This document shows, piece after piece, positions 47,401-59,067 of a DNA stretch of 64,000 nucleotides. The notes below the pieces were generated by a model that saw nothing but the letters and a program-made list of their open reading frames with translations, did not search any database and was not told the DNA's origin. Where the stretch lies: NCBI GenBank assembly GCA_050084515.1, contig CM114272.1:37572001-37636000 (forward strand), written 5' to 3'. A program made the position numbers and the translations under genes. The stretch is from Blasia pusilla. Taxonomy: Eukaryota > Marchantiophyta > Marchantiopsida > Blasiales. Position 1 is the stretch's first letter. Each line of letters begins with the position of its first letter.

Positions 47401-48241
47401 GATGTCATTAGAGAGGCGGTAGCATCGGTGGCTCGTATTGCAGGATACACCGTTGGGCAAGAGCAACTCCACGTCCTACCTTCAACCTCACAAGCAACCT
47501 CTCGTCGAAGAGTGGATCTTATTATGTCTCGAGGTAGATTCCGGACACTAGGTGATGTGGTGGTTGCTGATCCAACACCTTCTGACTTGGTGTGTCGAGC
47601 TGCACATACCGAAGGTTTGGCGGCCGAAGCTGCAACAAGAATCAAGGAGTTAAGTTATGCTGTGAGACATGCGACTGATGGATTTATTCCTTTTGCAGTG
47701 GAAGTATTCGGTCATTTACATGTGTCTTTTGATACTTTCCTGAAAACATGTGCACACCTCTCCCTCGATAATCATCACCTTGCCCCTTCCCATAGTTCTT
47801 CTCTCTCGGTAGTTACTACTTATTTTCGGCAATGCATCTCAGTGGCCTTACAACGTGCACAAGCCTTGGCATTGATACGTCGCGCGGAGGTGGTGGGGGG
47901 GTCGCTCGCCTCGTCGTCCATTCACGCCCGATCAACCACTCGTGTTCTTGTCAGATTTGTTTCAGACTATCAATCGTGTAGCTCGTTGAACCGGTGTTTG
48001 CGTTGGCTTGTTGCCATTTTCTTTTTGCATTCTTGTATGCATTTTTTGACTCCTCTTTTGAGTTGTTATTACCTTTCTTTGTCCTCTTCAAAGCTTTATT
48101 TTATAATAAAGTGGATATATATTCTATTGGGGAACCCAATAGGATATAGATGTGTTGTGAAGAGTTTCTTGGTTGGTACTTGGAAGCTCAGCACTCACGC
48201 TATACGAGAGTGTCTCCCTCCTCTCATATGGTACCCATCCA

Positions 48242-48290
48242 AGCACCGTCCAACCAGGACGCGGGGTCTATGGTCGCAAGACTACGACAG
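48242..48290 (+). repeat. Conserved 3' tail segment of the non-LTR element
   Basis: Shared with 28725-28770. Its first part, GCACCGTCCAACC, recurs again at 48346-48358, right after the hairpin. Confidence 0.6.
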
Positions 48291-48305
48291 GAGTCGAGTA
48301 CTTAA

Positions 48306-48346
48306 CGAGGGAGAGACTGTACTTAACGAGTACAGTCTCTCCCTCG
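48306..48346. repeat. Perfect 18-bp hairpin, 5-nt loop
   Basis: Arms CGAGGGAGAGACTGTACT (48306-48323) and its exact complement (48329-48346), loop TAACG. GTACTTAACGAG is also directly repeated at 48298 and 48319. It lies in the 3' region of the non-LTR element. Confidence 0.92.
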
Positions 48347-48430
48347 CACCGTCCAACCGGGTCTTGGGAAGATAACTACTGTGCGGTTCAATTCAAGAAG
48401 TCAATGTACAGGCGATCTTCGCTCTTGTAA

Positions 48431-51400
48431 GAAAGAATCGAGCCATCTACCATGATGCATCCTTTTCCTCCCATCTTTTATACCTAAGAAATTTCGTAGC
48501 TTACACGCGTCTGTAATTTGCGGCAATCAGTACCCTACAGATTCTCTTCTCGACCAGACCCGTATGGGCTAGTATATGTTGATTGAATTATGCATGTAGG
48601 ATTCCGATTCGTGAATATTTGCGTCTGCACCTTGTCTATTCTGTCTCGACGAATGCTCTAGTGTAATTGTTTGTGACAGAGATAGTTAGTGGTAATGTTG
48701 TGATGCAGCATGAGCCTGAATGTTTAAAACCACGGAGGCTCTTGCATTACCGATCAGAAATCTCTAAGGTAAACGATCATGTGTAGAGGAGTTTGATAAG
48801 TGTAAGCATGCGCACATGTAGAACGCCATATATGATGCAAACATCTCCAATTTAAACAGACCGAGTATGGTGGTACCTATCAAAAACCTGGATGCTGTGA
48901 GTTTGCGCGGTGCTGGCATTGATTTCGGTTAATTATGCTATTGCTATCATACTTTGCCTATTAACGTTTTTGGGTAAACTCCACGGTGATTTTTCCTCTC
49001 TGCCCTTGCGCAAGGCTTGCTCCGATTTCATGTATGAGTTAGATGATGTTTTAGCTGCCATAAATGACAATTCCATTTCATCAGCGTATCATAGCTTTCT
49101 GAACATGGTGTACACAGCGGTGATGGTCAACTGCTTGGGATCGACGTTTATCGGGCAGAAGAACCTCGTTGTGCTACCTGTCGCCCTTCTCACCTCACCA
49201 CATGAACACGAGCGATGGCATGCAGATGACTGCCAAGAGGAAAGTGAAATTCTGTCAATGTGGAGGAGATGTTTTATGACGATGAGGCTTTCACTATTAT
49301 TATATGTAGCTTGTGTCTATTTAGTCATATGCTTTCTCAAAACTAATCCCGTTGCTTCAGAAGACCAAAGGAAAGTGCACTGCAGGTAGGTTTTCTGTTG
49401 AAAGAATGTGTAGAGAACGCGATCGCGGGGGCTTACAGTCGGTACTCGCCAGTTGACTTCGGAGTTCAAAAGTCTAATCCTTCCAATAACTGCAGAGCTC
49501 CACCCTTAGAAGGTTGACATTGCCGATGAGGCTGTGAAGTAGCGTTGTCGCCGAGTAACACTCCTGGCTGACAGAACGCAGCGGTGGAGTGCATCGTGGC
49601 TGGAGCAAACGGCTTCTCTCCGCGATGCTAGGTGGAAATTTTATAATGACTCCTTCCCGATTTGTCTGAATCGCGACCGCCAGCGTACTTGACCCACCTG
49701 TACATGTAAGTCGTCAGAAGTCCGAAGTCGTTGCACATCTGTACCAACTGAGTTGTTTCGCATCTGTCCACTTGGCTTACGTTGATCTATCGTCACGAGG
49801 AAACCGAGATTGCACAATTTCTGGTGCGAAATTGACATCTACTCTTTTCCAGCTGATGGTCCAACAATTTATTGCGGTAATGTAATGTTGTACGAGTTTC
49901 TGCACAGACTTTACAGTCTGGTCCCTGGTGTGACGTCGTATATGCTTCTTGTGTGCTCATTCAACGGTTGGTGTTGTTGACCGGTACTTGTTCATTTCCC
50001 AGCTTGTGCAGTTTGAAGAGTGGTAGGGGGGGTAAGACAACAGATCCGCAGCAGTGAGGAAGGCGAGTGGATCGAGCCTCTCAAAAGATATGAAGAGCGG
50101 CTGCCGGGATATCGACTGGAAGGACTTTCCTTGAGAGTGAGACTACAGGGTAGTATGCGGATCAGTCACCTTCACGTTCCCTTCCCACTTTCCTTCAATA
50201 ATTGCGTCAGTGCTGGTGGTATTGAAGTTTTGAAGGATGTACCAGACATCCGCCACGCTTCAGCACTAGTGGTTTATGTCAGTTTTACAGTCTGATCATA
50301 GCTAACTTCGATGACCACTACTAGATGCAAAACACAAGATACTTCTTTGGTTATTTCAGTGCCCAGAGAAAGCTAAAATCCCGCCCAAAGTTACTTCTCC
50401 TGCGGTGAACTGAAGGTCTTAAGAGCTTTCTCGCAAGGACCAAGAACTTCAAAACCAAAGACCCAAAGAAAGATTCTTCGGCATCCTTCCTTGTCTTTCA
50501 ATCGGCCATCCACATTTTAATGGCAATTCTACTCGGATTGAACCTCTGGACTCTGGCTTCGGTTCGGTTCGGACCCACATGTTATAGAGGTCGTGTAACA
50601 TCGAACCACACATATCCTGGTCCTCAAGGTCGATGCTACATTTATCACCACTCGCCGGGAAAGTTGCTCCCTTTCAAGCCGGCGCTAACACACCCATGAC
50701 AGGTGAGTTGTTTCTGCCGATGGTAGGAGCTCGACGGAGACATGAGGAAGTTGATCTGATCCACGGTTGCTCCAAATCGACAATGACTCAAAGTAGACGG
50801 GTAATAACCTCAGCTTACAGACGGAGGTGCGGCCACGTCTTTTAGTTTACGAAAAACATTGCTCGCAACTCTCTAGCAAGGGCCGGATCCGTCTGAAGTT
50901 CCTACTGTAGTTTTCAAAGTTAAACAAGAACATCACGAAGGACTTCATGACCTGCGCCGAGTTAGCTTGCAGTAACAGCGCCCATCAGTAAAGGAGTTGC
51001 AAAGTACCTGACAGGAAGACTTGTATAACCCGAGATTGATTAAGGGGTTTGGGCTTGAATTTCGATGAGCCGATGAAACTTACCGGAGTTGATGATTAAC
51101 GTTGAAGATACGCACGAGATAACTATGATCGGAACCAAATTGTCCACGAAGCATAAAAACGACAATAACACGTGAGAAAGGGTAAGCATTCCAACCGACC
51201 ACAAAACGATTCCAAGTAGGAAGAATACGGGAATGCCAAAATGAATGTTCTAATCCGACTATTGGATATACTTGAATTCAAGCCAACAGCCTCTTTCCTA
51301 TACGACGCGCTCACTAAAAGGTACGAATAGCTATATCGAAGGAGAGCAGAGGGCTGAAAAGCAACTGCAAGGAAAGCTTGTTTGTTATTCAAGATTGGTT

Positions 51401-51578
51401 ACAAATTCACAATTGTCAGTATCGGCATTGGGAACTTCACAGGGCGCCCTAAAGTAGTTTAGAATGACTAGACATCTTTGTTATCTTGTAAGATCTACAT
51501 CTGGCGCGTTAATATTCGCAGTCTACCTCATGACTGCTTGGATCATAACGTTCCAACTGCTATACATTCAGCAAAACC
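48431..51578. other. Intergenic DNA, no recognised gene
   Basis: An open frame at 48910-49389 on plus (159 codons, two hydrophobic stretches) has no recognisable domain and may be chance. Nothing else stands out up to the aldolase 3' end; its 3' untranslated region should fall in 51200-51578. Confidence 0.35.
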
Positions 51579-52655
51579 TTAGTACTTGTAATTGGCCACA
51601 TGCAGGCTTTCATCGGTGCCGAGACCTCCGGCGGCGTCACCCTTGTATTTTCCAAGCACTGCCTCCGCGTTGGCCTTGGCTCTTTTGTGAAATGCTGCCT
51701 GAGCTGCTTCAATGTTCTCCTTCTTTCCAGCCCAGGTCTTGAGCACACTAGCCTGAAGAGCGCGGCCAAAGGAGAATGACAACGTCCATGGCTTTACAGT
51801 GTTCAAAGCATTCATTGCGTTAAGGTTCGATGTTGCCTCCTCCTCGCTTTGTCCACCGGAAAGGAAAACAATACCAGGCACAGCTGGGGGCACCGTTCTT
51901 TGCAGAGCCTGGACGGTGTACCTTGCAATTTCCTCGGGGGTAACTTTCGGCGCATCAGATCCGGGGGTGACCATATTCGGCTTCAGCAGCGTTCCTTCCA
52001 AGAGAACATGCTGTTCGTTCAGTGCCTTGTAGCAGGCAGCGAGCACCATCTCGGTCACATATGCGCACTTCTCAATGGAGTGCGATCCATCGACCAATAT
52101 CTCTGGCTCGACAATAGGAACTAAACCATTCTCCTGACAGATAATGGCGTAACGAGCGAGACCTTGCGCATTCGATTGGATCGAAAGCTCTGAAGGCTCA
52201 TTGGCACTGATCTTGAGCACTGCTCTCCACTTGGCGAAGCGTGCGCCAGCTTCGTAGTACTTCTTGCACCTCTCACCTAGGCCGTCATGACCCTGAGTGG
52301 TCGTCTCGCCATTGGTTCCAAACAAATCCACCACGCCCTTGTCGACCTTAATTCCTGGGATGACTCCTCCATCTTGCAAGATTTTGACAAATGGAGTGCC
52401 GTCGTCGGCCTTCTGGTACAGAGTCTCCTCGAAAAGGATCACGCCGCTCAGGAACTGCAGAGTATCCGGGGCGGTGAAGAGCAGCTGCCTCAGCGCCTGC
52501 CTGTTCGCCTCCACATTCTCGACATTGATGCTCGCCAACCTCTTTCCGATGGTTCCCGTACTCTCATCTGCGGCCAAAATTCCCTTGCCAGGGGTTGCGA
52601 TATACTTCGCAGTTGCCTTCAGTTCCTCCGCGTACTTTCCCACGTAGGCTGACAT
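51579..52655 (-). CDS. FBA: Fructose-bisphosphate aldolase, class I, cytosolic type
   Basis: A complete, uninterrupted 358-residue frame from ATG (52655) to TAA (51579), the normal length for plant cytosolic aldolase. The enzyme reversibly splits fructose 1,6-bisphosphate into dihydroxyacetone phosphate and glyceraldehyde 3-phosphate in glycolysis and gluconeogenesis. The Schiff-base lysine is K225 in [12 protein letters not shown]. Other active-site residues are D30 ([10 protein letters not shown]), K143 (FAKWRAVLK) and E184 (IVEPEIL), with the [12 protein letters not shown] segment at 264-275 and the conserved C-terminal NYKY tyrosine. There is no N-terminal extension, so no plastid transit peptide. 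Unusually, the coding region has no intron, whereas seed-plant cytosolic aldolase genes usually have some; an intron in the leader is still possible. This is the only intact gene in the window and is almost certainly functional. Confidence 0.97.
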   Translation of the reverse strand: MSAYVGKYAEELKATAKYIATPGKGILAADESTGTIGKRLASINVENVEANRQALRQLLFTAPDTLQFLSGVILFEETLYQKADDGTPFVKILQDGGVIPGIKVDKGVVDLFGTNGETTTQGHDGLGERCKKYYEAGARFAKWRAVLKISANEPSELSIQSNAQGLARYAIICQENGLVPIVEPEILVDGSHSIEKCAYVTEMVLAACYKALNEQHVLLEGTLLKPNMVTPGSDAPKVTPEEIARYTVQALQRTVPPAVPGIVFLSGGQSEEEATSNLNAMNALNTVKPWTLSFSFGRALQASVLKTWAGKKENIEAAQAAFHKRAKANAEAVLGKYKGDAAGGLGTDESLHVANYKY

Positions 52656-53060
52656 GTTGATCGACCGCCGCTTCCTCTCCTCTTCCGCTTCTTCTCTTCG
52701 CCTCCAACTCCGTTCCGACTTCCCCCCCCACTCACAATCTCAGCTTTGTACAACTTCTCCCCAGTTCCGGAACAACCTGATCCGATCCCCGCCACACTTT
52801 CAACTGGAAACACACAGACAAGGATAACGTATTGACGGCCGCGGCGGAACAAGAAACTAGTAAGGAAATGTGGCAGGCGATGCCGCTGTTTCGAAGAATC
52901 AACGAGTCATTTTACACCATCAGTGGGCGCACAAGGAGCGGATCAAGGGACCGGGCTGAGGAACAACAGAAGCCCTTCCCCTCTTTTCTACCCCAATCAT
53001 TACTCAAGCCTCGAGCCATGGCGATGAAAGCGTAGTGATAAGAGGACGTCACGCGCGTGA
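52656..53060 (-). promoter_or_regulatory. Leader and promoter region of the aldolase gene
   Basis: Directly upstream of the ATG the minus strand is a purine-rich GGAAGAGG-type leader (52656-52740). Further upstream is mixed sequence. No TATA box was clearly seen, so a dispersed start is possible. Confidence 0.35.
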
Positions 53061-56000
53061 TGCGACTCAAGAATCCAGACACCGCCTGGTCAGACCGGCA
53101 ATTTCGGGGACATCACGTAGTCCTAATCACCTCGTCCTTTCTGTTTCCCGTAATTAATTATATTTTCTTTTCTTTTCTTTTCTGCACTAACCCACCTTCT
53201 GTATTCCTATGGTTTTTCCGTCTCGGTTTTATCTGTGGATCCCACTTTCTAGTATCTGCTAGGAAGTTCGCGCTGGTGGAAGTGCGCAGTGCTGGACACA
53301 TTCAACCGCACACTAAACCTCAGGGAGGAATTTGAGTTCTCTTGTCTCCCAAGGTGCCTTATTGTACAACATTGCCCCCTTGCCTGCCGGGAGAGTCGGT
53401 TGCCTCCCATCACCGTGTAATCGTCGGAGCACAACATTTTCAATTATTGCCTCCAAGGAACTTGATGTGAGGAAAAGTTAGGCTAACTTTCCCCTCGCAT
53501 TGAGAACACTAGTGTCATTTTCCATTTCTCTGCCATGTTATTCAAACTAGGAATCGAAGCTCATATTAGAGAATGCCACATGCTGGTAAGTAACTCGTAG
53601 TGAGCACCAATCGAAGGAGGTAAGAGGTTTTTTTTCGTGTATGTCATAAAAAAAACCGGGTGACATTCTCTTGATATTTCTTCTTTATAATGAGGCTCCT
53701 CGCAGTGATGGTTGAACCGATGATATTAATTAGAGGACGAAAGTTGCTTCGGAAGACGGGCAAATGGAAGAAATAAAGATCAAGAGAAGTTATCACACCC
53801 TTTTCTCTTGACCTTTATCTACCTGAAATATCTACGCAGTGCGCACTGAATAGTGCGTAGATATTTCAGGTTTCCACTGAAAGAAATCTTGCAGAGATGC
53901 GACTCTACTAGTTAGGACCGTAACCCTAAACGGCGGATTTAATTCATTCAAGCACACATACATGCAACGTGTTGAAGTTGTCGCCATTTGAGCCATCATC
54001 CTTGTGTATGGACCCTCATGAACTTAATAATCCCTTGGGTATCCTCTTCATCATGGGAATTCTCCTAAGACACTAAACAAGCTTGAACTAAAATTGGTAT
54101 TGTGCCTTTGGGGCAAAATAAAGTTAGAAAATTGGACGTGTTATTTTTGTTAGGCGTCCTACGAAGCAAGTATCTAAAAGTATAAGACCACAACCTGAAT
54201 ATTTGAAGAATTTTGAAGCTTGATCGATGACATCCAAAATATCAAGATCGGATCCAGAATCGTCCGGTACCGCACCATAACTCCATTTTATTTAGAAATT
54301 TGCCTCATAGAGCCCCTAATCCAAAATAACACAGCGAATTCAAATATCTTCTAGCTTCATTTTGTCCGATCGGCCCCGTTGGACAACCGCTTCATAATTT
54401 TTTTCCCCCCATAGGCTACTCACACTGTGTCGCTTATCCTCATGCAACCACTTCCTACCAAAACCCCGTACAATCGGGACACTTGTCTTGAAGTTACCGA
54501 ATCCCGGATTCTGGTAGCACCTTCCCTCCTTCCGTCCTACCTACGCTCCCGTCGTAATCTCTCGCTTTCAGTGTCACCCTCGTGCGTTGTACGCGAAGCC
54601 CATTCCTGGTCCTGGCCAGGAATTGCCGTATCCCGATTCCTGGTCCTGGATTTGACGCTCAGAGATTGCCCTCGTGATTGATGGATCGATCGTGTTGCGT
54701 GCTTCTTCTTTCTGGCTCACAATCCGCAGGTAGTCACTTCGTTCGTGACTTTCTTCGGATCTTCCCGCTATTTAAGTCGATGTACCAAGCGGTTCTCGTC
54801 TTTATTTCCTACGTCTCTGAAAACGGTCGAGCGTCTTTTCACAGCTTTCTGTGGTGGGTGGGCCTCTTCAACGCCTCGGGCCAGATCGTAGTCGTCATAT
54901 GAGGGTTTGGGCAAGGGGTCTCCGATTAGACGCTTTCTTTTCGAACTCGTCGGATTCACTGCGAGACGTTTCCGCGAACTCCATTTCACGTGGTCGCACT
55001 CGATTTCACGGTTGCGGATTTTTTTCTTAGCCATCCAAATGTCTCGTCCGTTTCATGACCGGCGGCGTGCGGACGATTTGCCGACCTAAACGGAGGAGTC
55101 CTACAGCGAAGTGTGGATCCCCCCCGTTCTCCATGTTTTGATTGTTGGCCTCCCCACTAACATCCACGACGGGCGATGGATGGAGGGGCTGTACTTCCCC
55201 TAATCTGAATGGAGCCTTGTCATGGAAAAGGCTCCGTGTTCAAATTGGAGATTTGGAATAGCCGTTTAAGATGATGGATAAACTTTTAGCTACAGAAGCC
55301 GTTTTGTCCTGTAGATGTTTCTCACATTTGTTTTGCATGGTTCCATTGGGTTTGCATTTCAAAGATCTTATTGTGTTGAATCTTGGTCTTGGTTTATTTC
55401 ATACACCGTTCCTCACTTGGAAGACCAGAGCTTGATTTATGGAGATCTCTTGGGGGACATAATGTCGTCGTAAAGTCCGGAAATGATTTTATATGTGTTG
55501 TGGTATGGGTTCACTCGATGGTTTTTGTAGCGTAGACTTGTAATAGTTGGCTATTTCGGCGTTGATTTTTGTTTGACTCAATGTTGTGAGTTTTTGACTT
55601 TTGAAACGAGTTCATTGTGGCTATGCTCATCGGTGTGGGATCCTCAAGTTGGATTTATGCACTTTGCTTCTTTTGGAGAATTGACTAACCTTCCATTTTG
55701 GTTCTTTAGAAAAATGGAATAACTTGGCATTTGTTTCGTCTCTCAAGAAGGAATAACTTTTCATCCCGATTCTCTTGCCCGATGTTTGGGTTCATCTTGT
55801 GTAAAACCAAAGCGAATATATTACACTACCATCTCCTTTCTTGGAAATTTCCTAGAAAGCCCTACACTTGACTTTGCGCTCTCCATAACCGACAACATTC
55901 TATCTCCTTTCTTCGAAGCTCCTTCACCTGAATTCGTATTCTCCTAAAAAATATCACTCGGCTTGCAAAACTTCTGAACAATTATAGTTGACATTAAAAA

Positions 56001-57243
56001 AGTTCATGGTTTTGAACTTCCATTCAAAAGCAAGACCGTTTTTGACAACCCAGTAGTTTAATGTCAGGGTCACTCACTGCCGGAGTTGGGAGGCCCCCGG
56101 GAGTCGTGGCAACGGCGAATGCCCTACACAAGGCTCCCATTTCTGGGAACGGCAATTTTTAGTGACGTCCAAAAGAGATTTTTGTCCCCTTTCGGACGAT
56201 ATCAATCTTTAAATTCTTGTTTATAAGAAGTTATTATTATTATTCAATAAAGTCCACTCGAGTTGACTACACGGGAATTTCCTCCGTCCCTGTATATGTT
56301 CCTCGGGAGGGAATGAGTGGCCCTATTATCTCTACATGTTCTCCCGGGAAAAAATCATCAAATAATTTAAGTAAGAAAAACCGTCTCAACAAAAGAAATA
56401 AATAAATCTTATCCGATGGTAAAAAATTGGAATCAAAGAACACACATAATAAATCGCTTACATGCATAGAACGCATACATTCACACTCTTTAAACTTCAA
56501 CATTGCATGCGATCTCCTCCTCGTTTCTTCAAACTCTCCTCGGCTCCGGAGTTTATTACGGCCCCTATTCGTTGTTTTTTTAAGCCATCTAGTTATCCAC
56601 ATGTCCTCTACACCTATATATTAATTACTCTCTCAAAGTGCCGCACTTTTATTAAGATACTTTGTTAAATTTCAATAAACCTCCAAAATGACCGAACTCA
56701 CTACCTCCAAAGATACTGACGATGGAAAACGCTCCATCGTACGAACTTTCTGGCAAGAAATGATTTTTTTTTCTTAGAAATAATTCAAACAACGAGGACA
56801 TTCCCTTGTTTAAGATCGGCCCCATACTATTTTTTGAAGGAAGAAGAAAAAGAAAAACTACCATGGCATGGCCTCTTTTTTCCTCCGCCGCGTCCATGGA
56901 GGCTCTAGTAGTACCAAGCCGTGAAGATGAGTCAATGCGACGGAGGGCTGCTTTCAACGGTTCCATGGCATACCAGCTCAGAAGGGCCAAGGGACGAATG
57001 ACACGTACTTCGCGTGTCATTCCTACATTCCTCGCATTTCTCAGGTATATTCGTAGAACGAGGTTGTCATGACCATACAGATTATGTCGTAGAGTATAGT
57101 ATGCTAGTAGAGGCCGTACCTTATGTAGGGCCGTAGTATCTAGGTAGAGATGCGGTTTCATACATAGGGTTGGGGGTTACTCCGTTGAGGGTGACTTTTC
57201 CAATAGGGCCCGCTCTTAGATTGGAGGATATAGTGTGGATTGC
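53061..57243. other. Intergenic DNA
   Basis: No recognised gene. A (TTTTC) run lies at about 53163-53182, paired hairpins at 53773-53871, and a TTATTA run near 56230. Open frames at 54427-54902 (plus) and 56652-57161 (minus) have no known domain. Confidence 0.35.
53773..53871. repeat. Two adjacent hairpins
   Basis: Hairpin 1: arms 53773-53788 and 53803-53818 (16 bp, one mismatch, 14-nt loop). Hairpin 2: perfect 18-bp arms 53821-53838 (ACCTGAAATATCTACGCA) and 53854-53871, 15-nt loop. They are two bases apart. Resembles a tiny foldback or MITE remnant. Confidence 0.9.
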
Positions 57244-57270
57244 ACTCAAAGAACAGTTAGTTCTTTGAGT
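57244..57270. repeat. Perfect 11-bp inverted repeat ACTCAAAGAAC
   Basis: Arms ACTCAAAGAAC (57244-57254) and GTTCTTTGAGT (57260-57270) around AGTTA. CACTCAAAGAAC occurs again near 57431. Confidence 0.85.
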
Positions 57271-59067
57271 TGTGCCTGTTGCGTTGGGAGTTAGCCTCGG
57301 TAGTGAGTAGAGCTCTTGGCTATGGTGGTTCCCGCAAGCTTTGATCTGGATTCTCCCATCGTGGAGTGGGTTTGGCTCGATTGTATGTGATTCTATACGT
57401 GTTTTATGACAGTAGGTCTTTCACGGATTTCACTCAAAGAACTCGAGTAGATCAATGGTAGCTTCGATCGTGGATCAGTAGGATCTGGTTATGACTGATT
57501 GTGTACTCAGCCGTGGATGTTTGTGGCTTGTGGCCTATGTTGGAGGTGTGAAGCTGGTGCGTGGTGGGTTGGGAAAGAAGCGCCTTGCTGAGAGCTTTCA
57601 ACCGCGCTTTAGATCGCCGGATTTCGTCAAGGGAGTTGGAAGTTATCAAGGATTGAAGATTTTGGTTCATGTTCGACGGTTTTCTGATGTGGAGAGCTTG
57701 GAATGCCGAAGCTCTTTTGAAGTTCATCCAGATCGGGTGAGAGGTTCCTGTTTCTACCTATATTTTGATCCTATGTGAAGGTATGTGCTTGAGTATGTGG
57801 AGCGTTGCAGATTTCTGTGTGCATGAATATGGGCGGAAGCGCTGTCCGATTTGCGATTCTGGAGGTGTATGGACAGCAAGTTTGAATGATTTTTAGCTCA
57901 AAGTATAGAGCTCGGTTGTAGCTGATTTTTTGTGGAGAGATAGCTATGGTGGCCAGTTGAATTCTGGTTGAAATAGATCCAATTTTGGTTGAGGATTTGT
58001 GGAGAAATTGCTGATCAAAATTTTGCGGACTAGCTCAAGGTCTTGGCTATGGTGGACAACAAATCGGAGGGGTTGGTCGGTTGGTGACTCATCCGTTGTT
58101 GGAGATGCCTATCCCATTGGGAGCGCCCTGGTTGGGCCTCTCTCCATAGCGAAGCATGGCGAACGGGGCATGTCTCAAGCATTTCTCAACGTTTTGAGGC
58201 TTCGAGGCAACTTGTGGTAGCTCGAGGCGAGTGGGCGTGAGAGGCGGAGTAAGGAGCAAGAAGAAAGCAAGCAAGCTTGCTAGCTTGGGCGTGAGGCAGT
58301 TTTTGCAGGATTTTTGAGTTGAGTGTTGCATAACTAGTCACCCATCTTTGGGCTATTTTGCCTGGAAGACGCTTAAGTGCTGAGTTCTTAACTATGCGAG
58401 TGTACACACTGGTGTAGCTCATTTGGTGTTGTTCGGAGATGTGTTAGGCGCTCTATGCATCTCGGGTTTTCGGTTGATGGACCACTAGCACATAGTATGG
58501 TGTAGCCTCTCCATGCACGTGATATTTTAAGGTGATGCGAGTGCGATTAGCACGTCATCGACCAATGGCGGAGTAGCTATTGCGTTAGAATTGTGTGGTG
58601 GGTTCTGTGGATTCAGGGGGCGCCACGTTTGGTGGATTGTATTACCTTGATTTCCATTTGTGATTAGAGGATTGTCGTTGGACTTCCTGTGTTTGGATCC
58701 CCTCCATCGTTGCTTCTTGCTTGCGCGCCCATTGTTAGGGTTGATGCTCATTTCCAAAGTAGTTTTACTCCTGTGTGCTACCGGTAGTGAGGTTGGAGTG
58801 GTGACCAGTAGACCGTTTGAGGCTTCTTGTGGTGATGACAGATTAGGTTGCCTACACTCATAGCTAGTAGAGCTAGAATAGTACAACGACATCGACGTCA
58901 CTTGGTTACTTAGTGGTGGTGATTTGGTGGTGGTGCGGCATCGGCATTGGTCATCACGGAGCTATCTGGTGGTCTGGTTGGGGACCATGGTGCGGACAAT
59001 GGTGGTTTTACACGGAGTGGATTGAGGTATCGGCTACTTTTTCCAGTTCCGAAGGTTGATGAAGAGG
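57271..59067 (+). other. Unresolved stretch upstream of gypsy copy A
   Basis: This should hold the LTR, leader and gag N-terminus of copy A, yet no sequence matching the gag of copy B (15934-16900) was recognised, nor a primer-binding site. The composition is G/T-rich like the rest of copy A. Either the 5' part has diverged or been replaced, or the copy is 5'-truncated. Confidence 0.35.

Larger units (their letters stand above)
44411..48375 (+). pseudogene. Non-LTR element polyprotein (ZnF-RT-RLE), frameshifted
   Basis: Segments in order. 44411-45208: Pro/Ser-rich leader, then a C2HC finger CIPCGKEFAPNGIKRHQQYC near 44924. 45209-45484: linker with a stop near 45448. 45484-46425: RT with VDVANTFNSVSR (first catalytic Asp near 46040), GTRQGDPMGGPLFA near 46230 and VDDTHIIGPP near 46330, where YADD or FADD is usual but both Asp remain. 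A stop follows near 46423. RT thumb pieces are in shifting frames to 47080 (FFDASILATFGQLLGP near 46720). 47182-48375: PHPSLLGVPN, then the motif C-x9-H-x3-C-x8-H near 47326-47400, then endonuclease residues in RRVDLIMSRG, GDVVVADPT and IKELSYAV. At least four frame breaks make it inactive. The frame beyond about 47950 is probably untranslated tail. Confidence 0.8.
44411..48400 (+). mobile_element. Non-LTR retrotransposon with restriction-like endonuclease (R2/NeSL-like)
   Basis: One plus-strand element with an N-terminal zinc finger, a central reverse transcriptase, and a C-terminal CCHC motif plus PD-(D/E)XK endonuclease: the architecture of early-branching R2/NeSL-type elements rather than the APE-type LINEs usual in seed plants. 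Downstream of the coding part lie a conserved tail (48242-48290) and a perfect 18-bp hairpin (48306-48346). No poly-A tail or target duplication was found, so the ends are approximate. Confidence 0.8.

Noticed and set aside
48242-48290. Possible 5S rRNA-derived sequence (GGTACCCATCCAAGCACCG upstream).
   Set aside because: Only a few bases fit a reversed 5S motif and the remainder does not follow 5S rRNA; better read as the element's own tail.
48910-49389. 159-codon open frame on plus with two hydrophobic stretches.
   Set aside because: No recognisable family, and no supporting splice or promoter signals were found.
56652-57161. 169-codon open frame on minus.
   Set aside because: No domain, no clear homology and unremarkable context; likely chance or an unidentified repeat.
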